From contig NZ_KE150263.1 of assembly GCF_000411135.1 (NCBI RefSeq), forward strand, positions 1 to 64,000: a stretch of 64,000 nt of DNA, given 5' to 3'. Below are positions 18,066-26,444 of the stretch, one piece after another; position 1 is the stretch's first letter, and each line of letters begins with the position of its first letter. The notes beneath the pieces are model-generated. The model was given only the letters and a program-made list of their open reading frames with translations. It was not told the origin of the DNA and did no database searches. The DNA comes from Actinotignum schaalii FB123-CNA-2 (lineage in GTDB: Bacteria > Actinomycetota > Actinomycetes > Actinomycetales > Actinomycetaceae). Position numbers and translations under genes: made by a program.

Positions 18066-18638
18066 GTGAGCGAACTTGATGAGCTCTACCAGCAGATTAT
18101 TCTCGATGCGGCGCGTGAACGGCACGGGGAAGGCGAGCTGGCGCCGGTGGAGGCCGGCGCGGGTGCGGCTGGCGCGGGCGCGCAATCCGGGCCGTGTGGG
18201 GAGTCCACCCAGGTCAATCCCATGTGCGGGGATGAAGTGACCCTTGAGGTGCGCCTGTCTCCGGATGGGGAGAAGATCGCCGAGCTGGCGTGGCAGGGGC
18301 AGGGGTGTTCTATTTCCCAGGCCTCGATTTCCATTATGAATGACCTGGTTGCCGGGCAGTCCATCGAGCATCTCGCCACGCTCTACAGCTATTTCCGCGA
18401 GATGATGGATAGCCGCGGGGCCGAGCTGCCCGAGGCCGCCGCGGATGCCCTGGAAGATGCCGCCGCTTTCCACGGTGTCGCGCGTTTCCCCATGCGTATC
18501 AAATGCGCGCTGCTGGGCTGGATGGCGGTCCGTGAAGCCACTGACGAAGCTCTTCGCCACCTCGGCACCTCCGATGGGCAGGAGAGTGGCTCCGCGGAAG
18601 ATACGTCGCAGAACACAAAGGAGACCCCGGAACAATGA
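18066..18638 (+). CDS. sufU: Zinc-dependent sulfurtransferase SufU
   Basis: SufU accepts persulfide sulfur from SufS. The zinc/sulfur ligands Cys54, Asp56, Cys81 and Cys147 are present (NPMCGDE, GQGCSIS, IKCALLGW). At 190 residues it is longer than typical SufU: a Gly/Ala-rich insertion (about 20-48) separates the first helix from the ligand loop and adds an extra Cys44, and a Ser/Thr/Glu tail extends the C-terminus. It starts with GTG 18066 and overlaps sufT by ATGA. Confidence 0.92.
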   Translation: MSELDELYQQIILDAARERHGEGELAPVEAGAGAAGAGAQSGPCGESTQVNPMCGDEVTLEVRLSPDGEKIAELAWQGQGCSISQASISIMNDLVAGQSIEHLATLYSYFREMMDSRGAELPEAAADALEDAAAFHGVARFPMRIKCALLGWMAVREATDEALRHLGTSDGQESGSAEDTSQNTKETPEQ

Positions 18639-19096
18639 CGGAGAAGAAGGACACAACCCCGCCGGAGCCCGAGGCCACAGCGCCCGTAGTGGAAACGTTG
18701 AGCACAACGAGCACGCCTCAACCGCCCCCGACCGAGGCCGGGGAACATATCGGCGAAGTTATTTACACGGACGGCGATAGCCCGGTGGACGACGTCGACC
18801 CCTATCTCGTTCTCGAAGCGATGAAAGACGTTATCGACCCGGAGCTCGGCGTCAATATTGTTGATCTTGGCCTCGTGTATGGCGTGACGACCAACGGCCG
18901 CCATCTTCACCTCGATATGACTCTCACCTCGCCGGCCTGCCCGCTCACAGACGCCATTACCGACGGCATTATTATCGCCACGGAAGATCTTGTTGATGAC
19001 GTGGATATTAACTGGGTGTGGTTGCCTCCGTGGGGCCCGGAACGCATTACCGAAGATGGCCGCGATGACCTGCGTGCCCTCGGTTTCAATATTTAG
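18635..19096 (+). CDS. sufT: SufT, MIP18 family Fe-S maturation protein
   Basis: The 153-residue protein carries a MIP18/DUF59 domain from about residue 58: LEAMKDVIDPELGVNIVDLG, followed by the MTLTSPACPLTD loop with its conserved Cys. SufT-type proteins help insert clusters into target proteins. The first 50 residues are a Pro/Thr/Glu-rich flexible extension. It is the last gene of the operon, followed by a terminator. Confidence 0.93.
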   Translation: MTEKKDTTPPEPEATAPVVETLSTTSTPQPPPTEAGEHIGEVIYTDGDSPVDDVDPYLVLEAMKDVIDPELGVNIVDLGLVYGVTTNGRHLHLDMTLTSPACPLTDAITDGIIIATEDLVDDVDINWVWLPPWGPERITEDGRDDLRALGFNI

Positions 19097-19106
19097 TACG
19101 ACGACG

Positions 19107-19138
19107 CACGGGCGCCCAGAAAACTCTGGGCGCCCGTG
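19107..19138. terminator. Bidirectional terminator between sufT and the metallopeptidase gene
   Basis: A perfect 14-bp stem (19107-19120 with 19125-19138) closed by an AAAC tetraloop lies between convergent genes. The flanking T tract is weak on both sides, but the stem is very stable. Confidence 0.8.
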
Positions 19139-19158
19139 TTATCTCTACCGGCGCTACT

Positions 19159-20052
19159 TTAACGCCAGGTATTGCAGGCGTTGAAATCGCCTGTTTCGTA
19201 GCCGGTTGTCAGTGCATCCATCCGCTGGGCAGATGACCCGTGAGAGAATTTTTCGGGGTTGACATCCATTCCGGCGCTTTCTTGGATATGGTCATCGCCG
19301 ATCGCGACCGCGGCATCAATAGCGCTGGCGAGCTGCTCCCGGGTGGGGGCTTGCAGAATCGGGATTCCGCTGGCCGGATCCACCGTGCTGGCAGCGTGAT
19401 GCAGCCAGAGTCCAGCGTAGCAATCAGCTTGCAGCTCCGAACGTACCTGCGAAGAATCCGGGCCGGTATCACGCGGATTAATACGTTCGAATACCCCGGT
19501 GAGGTTTTGGATATGATGCCCGAATTCGTGGGCAACCACATAGGCCTGCACCAGGGTGGTGTTCTCTGCCCCGAAACTGGTTTCCAGCTCGTCGAAGAAA
19601 GTGGTGTCGAGGTAGACGGTTCTATCGGCGGGGCAGTAGAAGGGCCCCACCTGACTGGACGCGTTCCCGCACCCGGTGCTCACTCCCTCAGAAAAGAGTG
19701 CGAATCCGGGAAGTTCATAGGACGTGCGAGCCGAGCGGGGAAGTTCACCCTCCCAAAACGTATCGAGTGATTGGGCTATCGCCACCATGAAACACTCGGT
19801 GGAAGCATTGGCATCCGCCCCGGTGCGGCATTTATCCGCAAAATCGGAGGTGGTGGATTGCTGGGCGGAGCTGCCCTGCGCTGAGCCACCCTGGGAGAGG
19901 GCCGCCGGCGGGGGAGTACCGGTAACTATGTACCACACCAGGGCAATAATGATGCCGGTCACGCCCATACCGCCGCCGATGATGGTACCGCGCCCGCGGC
20001 CGCGATGTTGTACTCTCGCCCCGTCGAGGCGCACGCCGTCGTTAACACTCAT
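19159..20052 (-). CDS. Neutral zinc metallopeptidase (YpfJ family), membrane anchored
   Basis: The 297-residue protein has a basic cytoplasmic N-terminus, one membrane segment (about 27-47), a low-complexity Ser/Gln linker, and an extracytoplasmic domain with the zinc-protease motif HEFGHH (175-180) and a downstream SELQADCYAGLW containing the third ligand. These mark the YpfJ/putative neutral zinc metallopeptidase family, whose substrates are unknown. ATG at 20052 is chosen because TAGGCT lies seven bases upstream and homologues start with a short basic tail. Confidence 0.88.
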   Translation of the reverse strand: MSVNDGVRLDGARVQHRGRGRGTIIGGGMGVTGIIIALVWYIVTGTPPPAALSQGGSAQGSSAQQSTTSDFADKCRTGADANASTECFMVAIAQSLDTFWEGELPRSARTSYELPGFALFSEGVSTGCGNASSQVGPFYCPADRTVYLDTTFFDELETSFGAENTTLVQAYVVAHEFGHHIQNLTGVFERINPRDTGPDSSQVRSELQADCYAGLWLHHAASTVDPASGIPILQAPTREQLASAIDAAVAIGDDHIQESAGMDVNPEKFSHGSSAQRMDALTTGYETGDFNACNTWR

Positions 20053-20059
20053 GACGTTG

Positions 20060-20065
20060 AGCCTA
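20060..20065 (-). promoter_or_regulatory. -10 hexamer TAGGCT seven bases before the metallopeptidase ATG
   Basis: The spacing would place the transcription start at or next to the ATG, a leaderless arrangement. A GGGAGGG stretch overlaps the hexamer but is too far from the ATG for normal Shine-Dalgarno pairing. Confidence 0.4.
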
Positions 20066-20107
20066 CCCTCCCGGTGCGCACCCCGTGCGCGTTTCCTCAA
20101 CCGCGCT

Positions 20108-20428
20108 TCAGTATTGCGCGATGGCGTACCCGAGGGGCAGCGCGGCCACGATCACACACAGCACACAGGCGAGGAAGCTCCATCCGGCAGCCTTGCGGAA
20201 CCGCAGCTGTCCGGGAGTGGCGCGTTGTTCGCGCGAGAGGGTGACAGCGGTGAGCACCAGGCCAGCTACCGTGCCGAGCCAGGCGAGGAGTTGGACGAGC
20301 AGGCGACCGTGCCCGAGGAATACGCAGGCTGCCGCGCAGACGGATATCATCACGGGCAGCACATAGGTGGTGTGGTTCTCCGGCTGTTCGCCGGGATTCG
20401 GCTCGGGTGCGGAAGAAGCTGTTATCAC
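20108..20428 (-). CDS. Small hypothetical membrane protein
   Basis: About 106 residues from a GTG at 20428 (or 131 from ATG 20503). It shows three to four hydrophobic segments (TYVLPVMISVCAAACVFLG, LLVQLLAWLGTVAGLVLTAV, AGWSFLACVLCVIVAALPLG) and a short charged loop between the second and third. I do not recognise a family. It lies upstream of the metallopeptidase on the same strand and divergent from the ABC-F gene. The start is uncertain. Confidence 0.55.
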   Translation of the reverse strand: MITASSAPEPNPGEQPENHTTYVLPVMISVCAAACVFLGHGRLLVQLLAWLGTVAGLVLTAVTLSREQRATPGQLRFRKAAGWSFLACVLCVIVAALPLGYAIAQY

Positions 20429-20554
20429 TTCTCCATTGTCGCGCGTGCGGGCTAGGCGCACCAGTGGCGCGTTGGCGTGCCGGCATATGCCGGCCGGGTC
20501 CACCCGTAGCGCGCTAGAGTGATGAGCAATGCGGCCCGCGGGCGGTTTTCTCGG

Positions 20555-20560
20555 TAAAGT
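20555..20560 (+). promoter_or_regulatory. -10 hexamer TAAAGT eight bases before the ABC-F GTG
   Basis: No Shine-Dalgarno is visible before GTG 20569, and the TANNNT hexamer spacing fits leaderless initiation. Confidence 0.4.
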
Positions 20561-20568
20561 AGGCCCTT

Positions 20569-22182
20569 GTGATTACGGCTTCTGATCTCACGATCCGCAT
20601 CGGTACGCGTGAACTTGTCCAGCACGCTAGTTTTCAGGTCCACAAGGGTATGCGCGTGGGCCTGGTGGGGCGCAATGGCGCTGGCAAAACCACGATGACT
20701 CGCCTGCTGGCGGGCGAAGGCACCACGTCTGATGCCGTTGACTACGAAGGAACCCTGCACCGCAGCGGCACCATTGCCTACCTCCCGCAAGATACCCACG
20801 ATGGGGATCCGAATCAGATAGCTCGGGATCGTATCCTGGAGGCGCGCGGAATCGACGCCACGATTCGCCGTATCCGCAAAGCGGAAAAGGATATGGCCGA
20901 ATGTACCGGAGCGCGCCAGCAAAAAGCTATGGAGCGCTACGTGCGTCTCGATCAGGAGTTCACCGCGGCCGGGGGCTGGGCCGCCAATGCGCAGGCCTCC
21001 CAGATGGCTGCCGCGCTGGGCTTGGATGAGCGTGTCCTCAACCAACCGCTGGGGACGCTTTCGGGTGGGCAGCGCCGCCGCGTCGATCTGGCGCGGGTGC
21101 TCTTCTCCCAGGCAGATACGCTGCTTCTGGACGAACCGACCAACCACCTCGACCATGATTCTCTCCTGTGGCTGCGCGATTACCTTTCTAATTATTCGGG
21201 CGGTTTCGTGGTGATTTCTCACTCGGTGGATTTGCTGGAAGAAACGGTCACGGCGGTGTGGCATTTAGATGCCAACCGGGCAGCTCTTGACCAGTACGCG
21301 ATGGGATGGTCGGCCTACCTCAAGCAACGTGAAACCGATGAACGCCGGCGCCGGCAGATGCGCGCTAATGCCGAAAAGAAGGCGGACCAGCTGCTAGCGC
21401 AGGCTAATAAGATGCGCGCGAAGGCTACGAAGGCGGTGGCCGCTCAAAATATGGCGAAACGTGCGGAGAAGCTGCTCGAGGGCCTGGAAGAAGAACGCGC
21501 GGATGACAAAGTGGCAGCGCTGCGCTTCCCGGAACCGTCCCCGTGCGGAAAAACCCCCTTGCGGGCCCGGGGCCTGTCAAAATCCTACGGCTCGCTGGAG
21601 GTGTTTACCGGCGTTGATCTGGCGATTGACCGCGGTTCGCGCGTCGTCGTTCTGGGGCTCAACGGCGCGGGTAAAACCACGCTGCTGCGGCTGCTTTACG
21701 GAACGGAAACACCGGATACCGGCGAAGTAATCCCCGGCCACGGCCTCAAGCTGGGATATTACGCGCAGGAACACGATTTTATCGATACTGATAAAACTGT
21801 GGTGGATAATTTGCGCTACGTCGCCCCGGAGTTCGATGAAACAGGCTTACGCACCGTGCTCGGTTCGTTTTTGTTTTCGGGTGACGACGCCGATAAGCCC
21901 GCCCGCGTCCTCTCCGGCGGTGAAAAGACTCGTTTGGCGCTGGCCATGCTGGTGGTCTCGCGCGCCAATGTGCTACTGCTAGACGAACCGACGAATAATC
22001 TCGATCCGGCATCCCGCGAAAAAATCCTAGCTGCTCTGGGTAAATATGAAGGCGCCGTCGTGCTCGTCACGCACGACGAAGGTGCCGTGACCGCACTTGA
22101 TCCCGAGCGGGTGCTTCTCCTCCCGGACGGAGATGAAGACTTGTGGAACGACGACTACCTGGAGTTGGTCTCCCTCGCCTAA
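20569..22182 (+). CDS. ABC-F family ATPase (ribosome-associated)
   Basis: The 537-residue protein has two ABC domains and no membrane segments. The first P-loop is GRNGAGKT (34-41) with signature LSGGQRRR (about 164); the second is GLNGAGKT (about 364) with LSGGEKTR (about 448). A charged linker (about 245-310, QRETDERRRRQMR then KKADQLLAQANKMRAKATKA) is the P-site tRNA-interaction linker of ABC-F proteins, which act on stalled ribosomes. It resembles Rv1473 by position near suf genes. A resistance role cannot be told from sequence. Confidence 0.9.
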   Translation: MITASDLTIRIGTRELVQHASFQVHKGMRVGLVGRNGAGKTTMTRLLAGEGTTSDAVDYEGTLHRSGTIAYLPQDTHDGDPNQIARDRILEARGIDATIRRIRKAEKDMAECTGARQQKAMERYVRLDQEFTAAGGWAANAQASQMAAALGLDERVLNQPLGTLSGGQRRRVDLARVLFSQADTLLLDEPTNHLDHDSLLWLRDYLSNYSGGFVVISHSVDLLEETVTAVWHLDANRAALDQYAMGWSAYLKQRETDERRRRQMRANAEKKADQLLAQANKMRAKATKAVAAQNMAKRAEKLLEGLEEERADDKVAALRFPEPSPCGKTPLRARGLSKSYGSLEVFTGVDLAIDRGSRVVVLGLNGAGKTTLLRLLYGTETPDTGEVIPGHGLKLGYYAQEHDFIDTDKTVVDNLRYVAPEFDETGLRTVLGSFLFSGDDADKPARVLSGGEKTRLALAMLVVSRANVLLLDEPTNNLDPASREKILAALGKYEGAVVLVTHDEGAVTALDPERVLLLPDGDEDLWNDDYLELVSLA

Positions 22183-22237
22183 GCGGCGGGAGTTACTCGC
22201 GGAGGTGGAAAGCAGGGAAATATGGCTAGGGGTACGC

Positions 22238-22272
22238 CTGTGCCCGGTACTGGAAACCAATACCGGGCACAG
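22238..22272. terminator. Hairpin between convergent ABC-F and glgC genes
   Basis: A perfect 12-bp stem (22238-22249 with 22261-22272) with an 11-base loop that can pair further inside (TGG with CCA). No T tract follows, so it is terminator-like rather than a textbook intrinsic terminator. Confidence 0.6.
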
Positions 22273-22322
22273 ATACTGCCTGCGGCTAGTAGCTCAGGGC
22301 ACGCGCTGAGCAACTTAGGTGC

Positions 22323-23573
22323 TTAGCGGCGCACCACCGCATTCTTGGGAACCACGACCACGCCACCTTCGGAAACGTAGAAACCGCGTTCGCGATCATA
22401 ATCGTGATTAACTCCCAGTTGCGCGCCTTCTTCAATCTGGACGTTCTTATCTACGATGGCGCGGATAACGGTGGCGTTGCGGCCCACGTTCACTCCGTCC
22501 AACAGGACCGATTCGCGCACCGAGGACCAGGAATTCACCCGCACCCCGGGGGAGAGCACCGATCCGATGACTTCACCGCCGGAAACAATCACTCCGGGAG
22601 AAACAATGGAATCTAGGGCATGCCCGAGGCGTTCGTGATGCCCGTACACGAATTTTGCGGGCGGTAACCCGGTGTACCCGGTCAGAATCGGCCAGCGTTC
22701 GTTGTACAGGTTGAAGTCCGGGGTAACGGAAATAAGATCCATATTCGCCGCGTAGTAGGCGTCAATGGTACCCACGTCACGCCAGTAGTCCTTATCGCGT
22801 TCACCTTCACCGGGGATGCGGTTGTAGGTGAAATCGTAGACGCCACAATTACCGGCCTCCACGAAACGCGGAACAATGCTTCCACCCATATCATGGGCGG
22901 AACTGGGATCCGCGGCGTCATTCTGGAGAGCCTCAACCAGCGCGTCAGTATTGAAAATGTAATTGCCCATGGAGGCCAGGAACTGATCCGGGGCTTCTTC
23001 CAGGCCCAAACCGCTTGTATCCTGCGGTTTTTCTAGGAACCGGGAAACCTTTTGGTGGTTTTCCTCATCCACATCGATAACACCGAAGGACGGTGCCAGT
23101 TCCAGCGGCTGGCGGATACCGGCGATGGTTAGGTCAAAACCGGATTCCACGTGCTGGTCCATCATCTGGGAAAAGTCCATGCGGTAGATATTGTCGGCAC
23201 CGGTCACGAGCACAACATCGGGCCGTTCATCATCGATGACGTTCATGGACTGATAGATGGCATCCGCACTTCCGGAGAACCAACCCTTACCGCGCCGCTG
23301 CTGGGCGGGAACCGGGGCCACATAATTGCCCAAGAGGTTGGACATACGCCAGGTTCTTGTAATGTGGCGGTCCAGCGAATGTGACTTGTACTGGGTAAGC
23401 ACGATGATCTGGAGGTATCCAGAATTCACGATGTTACTCAACGCAAAGTCGATCAACCGGTAAATGCCCCCGAAAGGAACCGCGGGTTTCGCTCGATCTT
23501 CAGTGAGCGGCATTAGACGCTTGCCTTCGCCTCCCGCAAGGACGATGGCCAGAACGCGTAAATCTCTCCTCAT
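22323..23573 (-). CDS. glgC: Glucose-1-phosphate adenylyltransferase
   Basis: GlgC makes ADP-glucose from ATP and glucose-1-phosphate for glycogen and, in Actinobacteria, maltose-1-phosphate synthesis. The 416-residue protein has GGEGKRL (14-20), KPAVPFGG, the catalytic [16 protein letters not shown] region and a C-terminal left-handed beta-helix ([15 protein letters not shown] and [18 protein letters not shown]). ATG 23573 is preferred: family members begin a few residues before the nucleotide loop, and TACGCT lies six bases upstream. It is divergent from glgM, as Rv1213 and Rv1212c are. Confidence 0.94.
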   Translation of the reverse strand: MRRDLRVLAIVLAGGEGKRLMPLTEDRAKPAVPFGGIYRLIDFALSNIVNSGYLQIIVLTQYKSHSLDRHITRTWRMSNLLGNYVAPVPAQQRRGKGWFSGSADAIYQSMNVIDDERPDVVLVTGADNIYRMDFSQMMDQHVESGFDLTIAGIRQPLELAPSFGVIDVDEENHQKVSRFLEKPQDTSGLGLEEAPDQFLASMGNYIFNTDALVEALQNDAADPSSAHDMGGSIVPRFVEAGNCGVYDFTYNRIPGEGERDKDYWRDVGTIDAYYAANMDLISVTPDFNLYNERWPILTGYTGLPPAKFVYGHHERLGHALDSIVSPGVIVSGGEVIGSVLSPGVRVNSWSSVRESVLLDGVNVGRNATVIRAIVDKNVQIEEGAQLGVNHDYDRERGFYVSEGGVVVVPKNAVVRR

Positions 23574-23579
23574 GCCTAC

Positions 23580-23585
23580 AGCGTA
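23580..23585 (-). promoter_or_regulatory. -10 hexamer TACGCT six bases before glgC ATG
   Basis: TACGCT-N6-ATG with no Shine-Dalgarno implies a leaderless glgC transcript. Confidence 0.45.
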
Positions 23586-23609
23586 CCGTAAAACGTGAAG
23601 TTGAACACC

Positions 23610-23623
23610 CACCTCTCGAGGTG
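23610..23623. promoter_or_regulatory. Inverted repeat in the glgC-glgM divergent promoter region
   Basis: CACCTC-TC-GAGGTG, flanked by ACAC and GTGT that extend the symmetry, lies 37 bases upstream of glgC and could bind a dimeric regulator of both divergent genes. No known operator is recognised. Confidence 0.35.
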
Positions 23624-23772
23624 AGTGTGGACAAGGTGAGCGTCGGTCCACGCTGTGGATAGATGAGCGCTACGGCTGTGTTTCCCCGTGCGGTGGGATA
23701 CCCTTGAGGTAGTACGCACGCATGATTCGCTTCGTGGGGAAGCGGACGGCGGCGAAGAAGCCGGAGGCAGCC

Positions 23773-25020
23773 ATGCGCATTGATTTACTGACTCGCGAAT
23801 ACCCCCCGCATGTGTACGGAGGCGCGGGAGTTCACGTTACGGAGCTTTCTCGTGTTCTCGCCCAGCACGCTGATATTCACGTGCGTGCTTTTGATGGTCC
23901 GCGTGCCCCCGCGGAGAACAACGATGTTCCCGCGGGTGTGGCGCTGCAAGGCTATGACTACCTCACGGAACTCGAGGGGGCTAATGCGGCTGTGCGTACC
24001 ATGGGCGTTGATCTCGCGATGGTCACGGATGTTGAGGGAGCGGATCTGGTGCACTCCCATACCTGGTACGCGAATTTCGCCGGGCATATCGCCTCGATTC
24101 TTTACGGAATTCCGCACGTGATTTCGGCTCACTCGCTCGAACCGCTGCGCCCGTGGAAGCGCGAACAGCTCGGGGGCGGCTATCACTTGAGCTCCTGGGT
24201 GGAAAAGACCGCGTATGAATCCGCGGCCGGAATCGTGGCGGTATCTCACGCGATGCGTTCCGATATTTTGCGCTGCTACCCGAATATTGCTCCCGAACGG
24301 GTGCGGGTGATCCACAACGGTATTGATTTGAACGCGTGGAAAGCTCCGGAAACCACCGCAGAGAAGGAAGATGCCCGCCGGTATTTCGCCAGCTACGGTC
24401 TGGATCCGGATCGGCCCACCATTATGTTCGTCGGGCGTATCACCCGTCAGAAGGGGGTGCCGGGCCTGCTGCGTGCCCTCCGCCAGGTAGATAAGGGGAT
24501 CCAGGTGGTACTGTGTGCCGGGGCTCCCGATACCCCTGAAATTCTGGAGGAAACAAAGGCACTCGTGGCCGAGCTGCAGGCCGAACGCGAAGGCGTGGTG
24601 TGGATTGACGATATGCTCAGTCAGGATCGTATTGTTGCCCTGGAATCATGCTGCACCACTTTCGTTACCCCCTCCATTTATGAGCCCCTCGGCATTGTCA
24701 ATCTCGAGGCTATGGCCGTGGGGTTACCGGTGGTCGGCACCGAAACCGGGGGAATTCCCGATTGCATTGTCCACGGAGCCACCGGGCTCCTCGTTCCCAT
24801 CGAACAAGCCCAGGACGGTACGGGTACTCCGCTCAACCCCGAGCAATTCGAGGCAGATCTGGCTGAGGCTCTCAACGAGGTGTGCTCCGATCCGGAACGG
24901 GCCGCGCAGATGGGAGCTGCGGGCAGGCGCCGGGTGGAAGATCATTTCTCCTGGGAAGCTATTGGCGAAAAAACTATGGAGTTCTACCGTGAACTCGTGG
25001 ATAACTATCCGCGGCGCTAA
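23773..25020 (+). CDS. glgM: Glycogen synthase / maltose-1-phosphate synthase GlgM (GT4)
   Basis: The 415-residue GT-B glycosyltransferase has the N-terminal EYPPHVYGGAGVH glycine-rich loop, the interdomain IMFVGRITRQKG segment and the C-terminal EPLGIVNLEAMAVGLPVVGT motif of GT4 enzymes. It matches actinobacterial GlgA/GlgM (Rv1212c), which uses ADP-glucose to make alpha-maltose-1-phosphate. ATG 23773 with GGAGG five bases upstream is preferred over an in-frame ATG 17 codons earlier. Pairing with divergent glgC supports the ADP-glucose donor. Confidence 0.9.
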   Translation: MRIDLLTREYPPHVYGGAGVHVTELSRVLAQHADIHVRAFDGPRAPAENNDVPAGVALQGYDYLTELEGANAAVRTMGVDLAMVTDVEGADLVHSHTWYANFAGHIASILYGIPHVISAHSLEPLRPWKREQLGGGYHLSSWVEKTAYESAAGIVAVSHAMRSDILRCYPNIAPERVRVIHNGIDLNAWKAPETTAEKEDARRYFASYGLDPDRPTIMFVGRITRQKGVPGLLRALRQVDKGIQVVLCAGAPDTPEILEETKALVAELQAEREGVVWIDDMLSQDRIVALESCCTTFVTPSIYEPLGIVNLEAMAVGLPVVGTETGGIPDCIVHGATGLLVPIEQAQDGTGTPLNPEQFEADLAEALNEVCSDPERAAQMGAAGRRRVEDHFSWEAIGEKTMEFYRELVDNYPRR

Positions 25021-25043
25021 CTCGACCTGTCGCAGCAGCACGC

Positions 25044-25049
25044 TATTCT
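25044..25049 (+). promoter_or_regulatory. -10 hexamer TATTCT six bases before the ABC ATPase ATG
   Basis: TATTCT-N6-ATG without a Shine-Dalgarno fits a leaderless start separate from glgM. Confidence 0.45.
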
Positions 25050-25055
25050 AGAACC

Positions 25056-25841
25056 ATGGGTGACGTGCTGTCGTTGAAAGATGTAACGCTACGCCGCGGG
25101 GCCACGGAAATTCTCCGCTCGGTATCCTGGGATGTTAATTCCGGGGAACGCTGGGTGATTTTCGGGCCGAATGGTGCCGGGAAAACCACGCTTATACAGG
25201 TGGCTGCCGCGCGACTCTTCCCCAGTTCGGGAAGCGTAGAGCTCATGGGCGAACGCCTCGGCACGGTGGACGTGCGGGAGCTGCGCAGCGCCGTGGGCGT
25301 AACCTCGGCCGGGATTGATGATCGTATTCCCGGTGGGGAAACGGTTTTCCAGGCGGTGCGCAGCGCTGCGTATGGGCACCTAGCCGCGTGGAATGAAGAG
25401 TACGACGCCGCAGATGACGCCCGCGCCCGTGCCATGTTGCGCCGGCTCGGTTTGCGTGACCTTGAGGAACGCAAGGTCACGCACCTATCCTCCGGGGAAC
25501 GTAAACGCTTAGGGATTGCGCGGGCCCTCATGCCCAATCCGGAAGTCCTCATTTTGGATGAACCAACCTCGGGCCTGGATCTGGGCGGGCGCGAACGCCT
25601 GCTGGCTACCCTGTCGCGGCTGGCCGGGGAAGTATACGCCCCGGCCATGCTTCTGGTCACCCACCACGTGGAGGAAATCCCGGTCGGATTTACCCATATG
25701 CTGCTTCTTAAAGCGGGCAATGTTGTGGCGGCCGGGCCGCTAGCGGAGGTTTTAACCTCCGCGCGCCTCTCGGATACTTTTGATTACCCGCTGCAGGTGG
25801 AGGAAAACGCGGGTCGGTATACCGCGCGCGCTGCCCGCTAA
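25056..25841 (+). CDS. Orphan ABC transporter ATP-binding protein
   Basis: The 261-residue ATPase has Walker A GPNGAGKT (37-44), signature HLSSGERKR (about 143-151), Walker B VLILDEPTSGLD and a switch His in LVTHHVEEI. The signature has S in place of the first G (LSSGE), as seen in iron-complex and ModF/YlmA-type ATPases. No permease gene is adjacent. It may act without a membrane partner, like YlmA-type proteins; the role is unknown. Confidence 0.85.
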   Translation: MGDVLSLKDVTLRRGATEILRSVSWDVNSGERWVIFGPNGAGKTTLIQVAAARLFPSSGSVELMGERLGTVDVRELRSAVGVTSAGIDDRIPGGETVFQAVRSAAYGHLAAWNEEYDAADDARARAMLRRLGLRDLEERKVTHLSSGERKRLGIARALMPNPEVLILDEPTSGLDLGGRERLLATLSRLAGEVYAPAMLLVTHHVEEIPVGFTHMLLLKAGNVVAAGPLAEVLTSARLSDTFDYPLQVEENAGRYTARAAR

Positions 25842-25957
25842 GGGATCGGGCGCTCGGTATATCCGAGGCACAGTGCGTCCGGTAGCATGGCACCAGAGGA
25901 CGAAGAGGCCCGGAGTCGGAGAACCGGCGGTACGGAACTCTCAGGAAAGGGAGAACA

Positions 25958-26380
25958 ATGACGTGGCAAATTTGGGTCATAGCCGGGTTGGCACTCGCAA
26001 TTGTTGAGATGTTTACCCTCGATTTCACTTTCCTTATGCTGGGACTATCTGCCCTGGCTACCGCGGGTGTGGCCCTGGGAACAGAGATTCTGTGGATTCA
26101 GATTGTGGCCTACGGGGTTTTCGCTCTTATTCTCTTGCTTTTCGCGCGCCCCTGGGCGCGCCGTCACGTCAATCCGCGCGGAGCTGCCGTCGGCAATGTG
26201 GAAGCGCAGGTGGGTCGGCGGGCATACGCGCTCACGGAAATTAACGAGCGCAGCGGGCGCGTGAAAATTGGCGGAGATGAATGGAGTGCGCGGACCGCTG
26301 CGGGGCGCATCCCGGAGGGCGGCGTCGTACTTGTACAAGCAATTGACGGTGCTACCGCAATCGTGACACCAGAATCGTAA
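25958..26380 (+). CDS. NfeD family membrane protein
   Basis: The 140-residue protein has two to three N-terminal membrane segments (about 3-70) and a C-terminal OB-fold with GRVKIGGDEWSARTAAGRIPEGG, the NfeD signature. NfeD proteins pair with SPFH proteins, and the SPFH gene follows 64 bases downstream. It lacks the N-terminal ClpP-like protease domain of long NfeD proteins. AGGAAAGGGAG is the ribosome binding site. Position resembles Rv1487. Confidence 0.88.
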   Translation: MTWQIWVIAGLALAIVEMFTLDFTFLMLGLSALATAGVALGTEILWIQIVAYGVFALILLLFARPWARRHVNPRGAAVGNVEAQVGRRAYALTEINERSGRVKIGGDEWSARTAAGRIPEGGVVLVQAIDGATAIVTPES

Positions 26381-26444
26381 ATTGTATCTACTCACGTATC
26401 ACCGAAAAGTCACCGAGGCCGCCTAGCGGCACAAAGGAACAATC

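Noticed and set aside
20569-22182. ABC-F gene as an antibiotic resistance determinant
   Set aside because: ABC-F ATPases include housekeeping members and the sequence alone gives no sign of target-protection specificity.
25056-25841. Lone ABC ATPase as part of an importer operon
   Set aside because: No permease or binding protein gene lies on either side.
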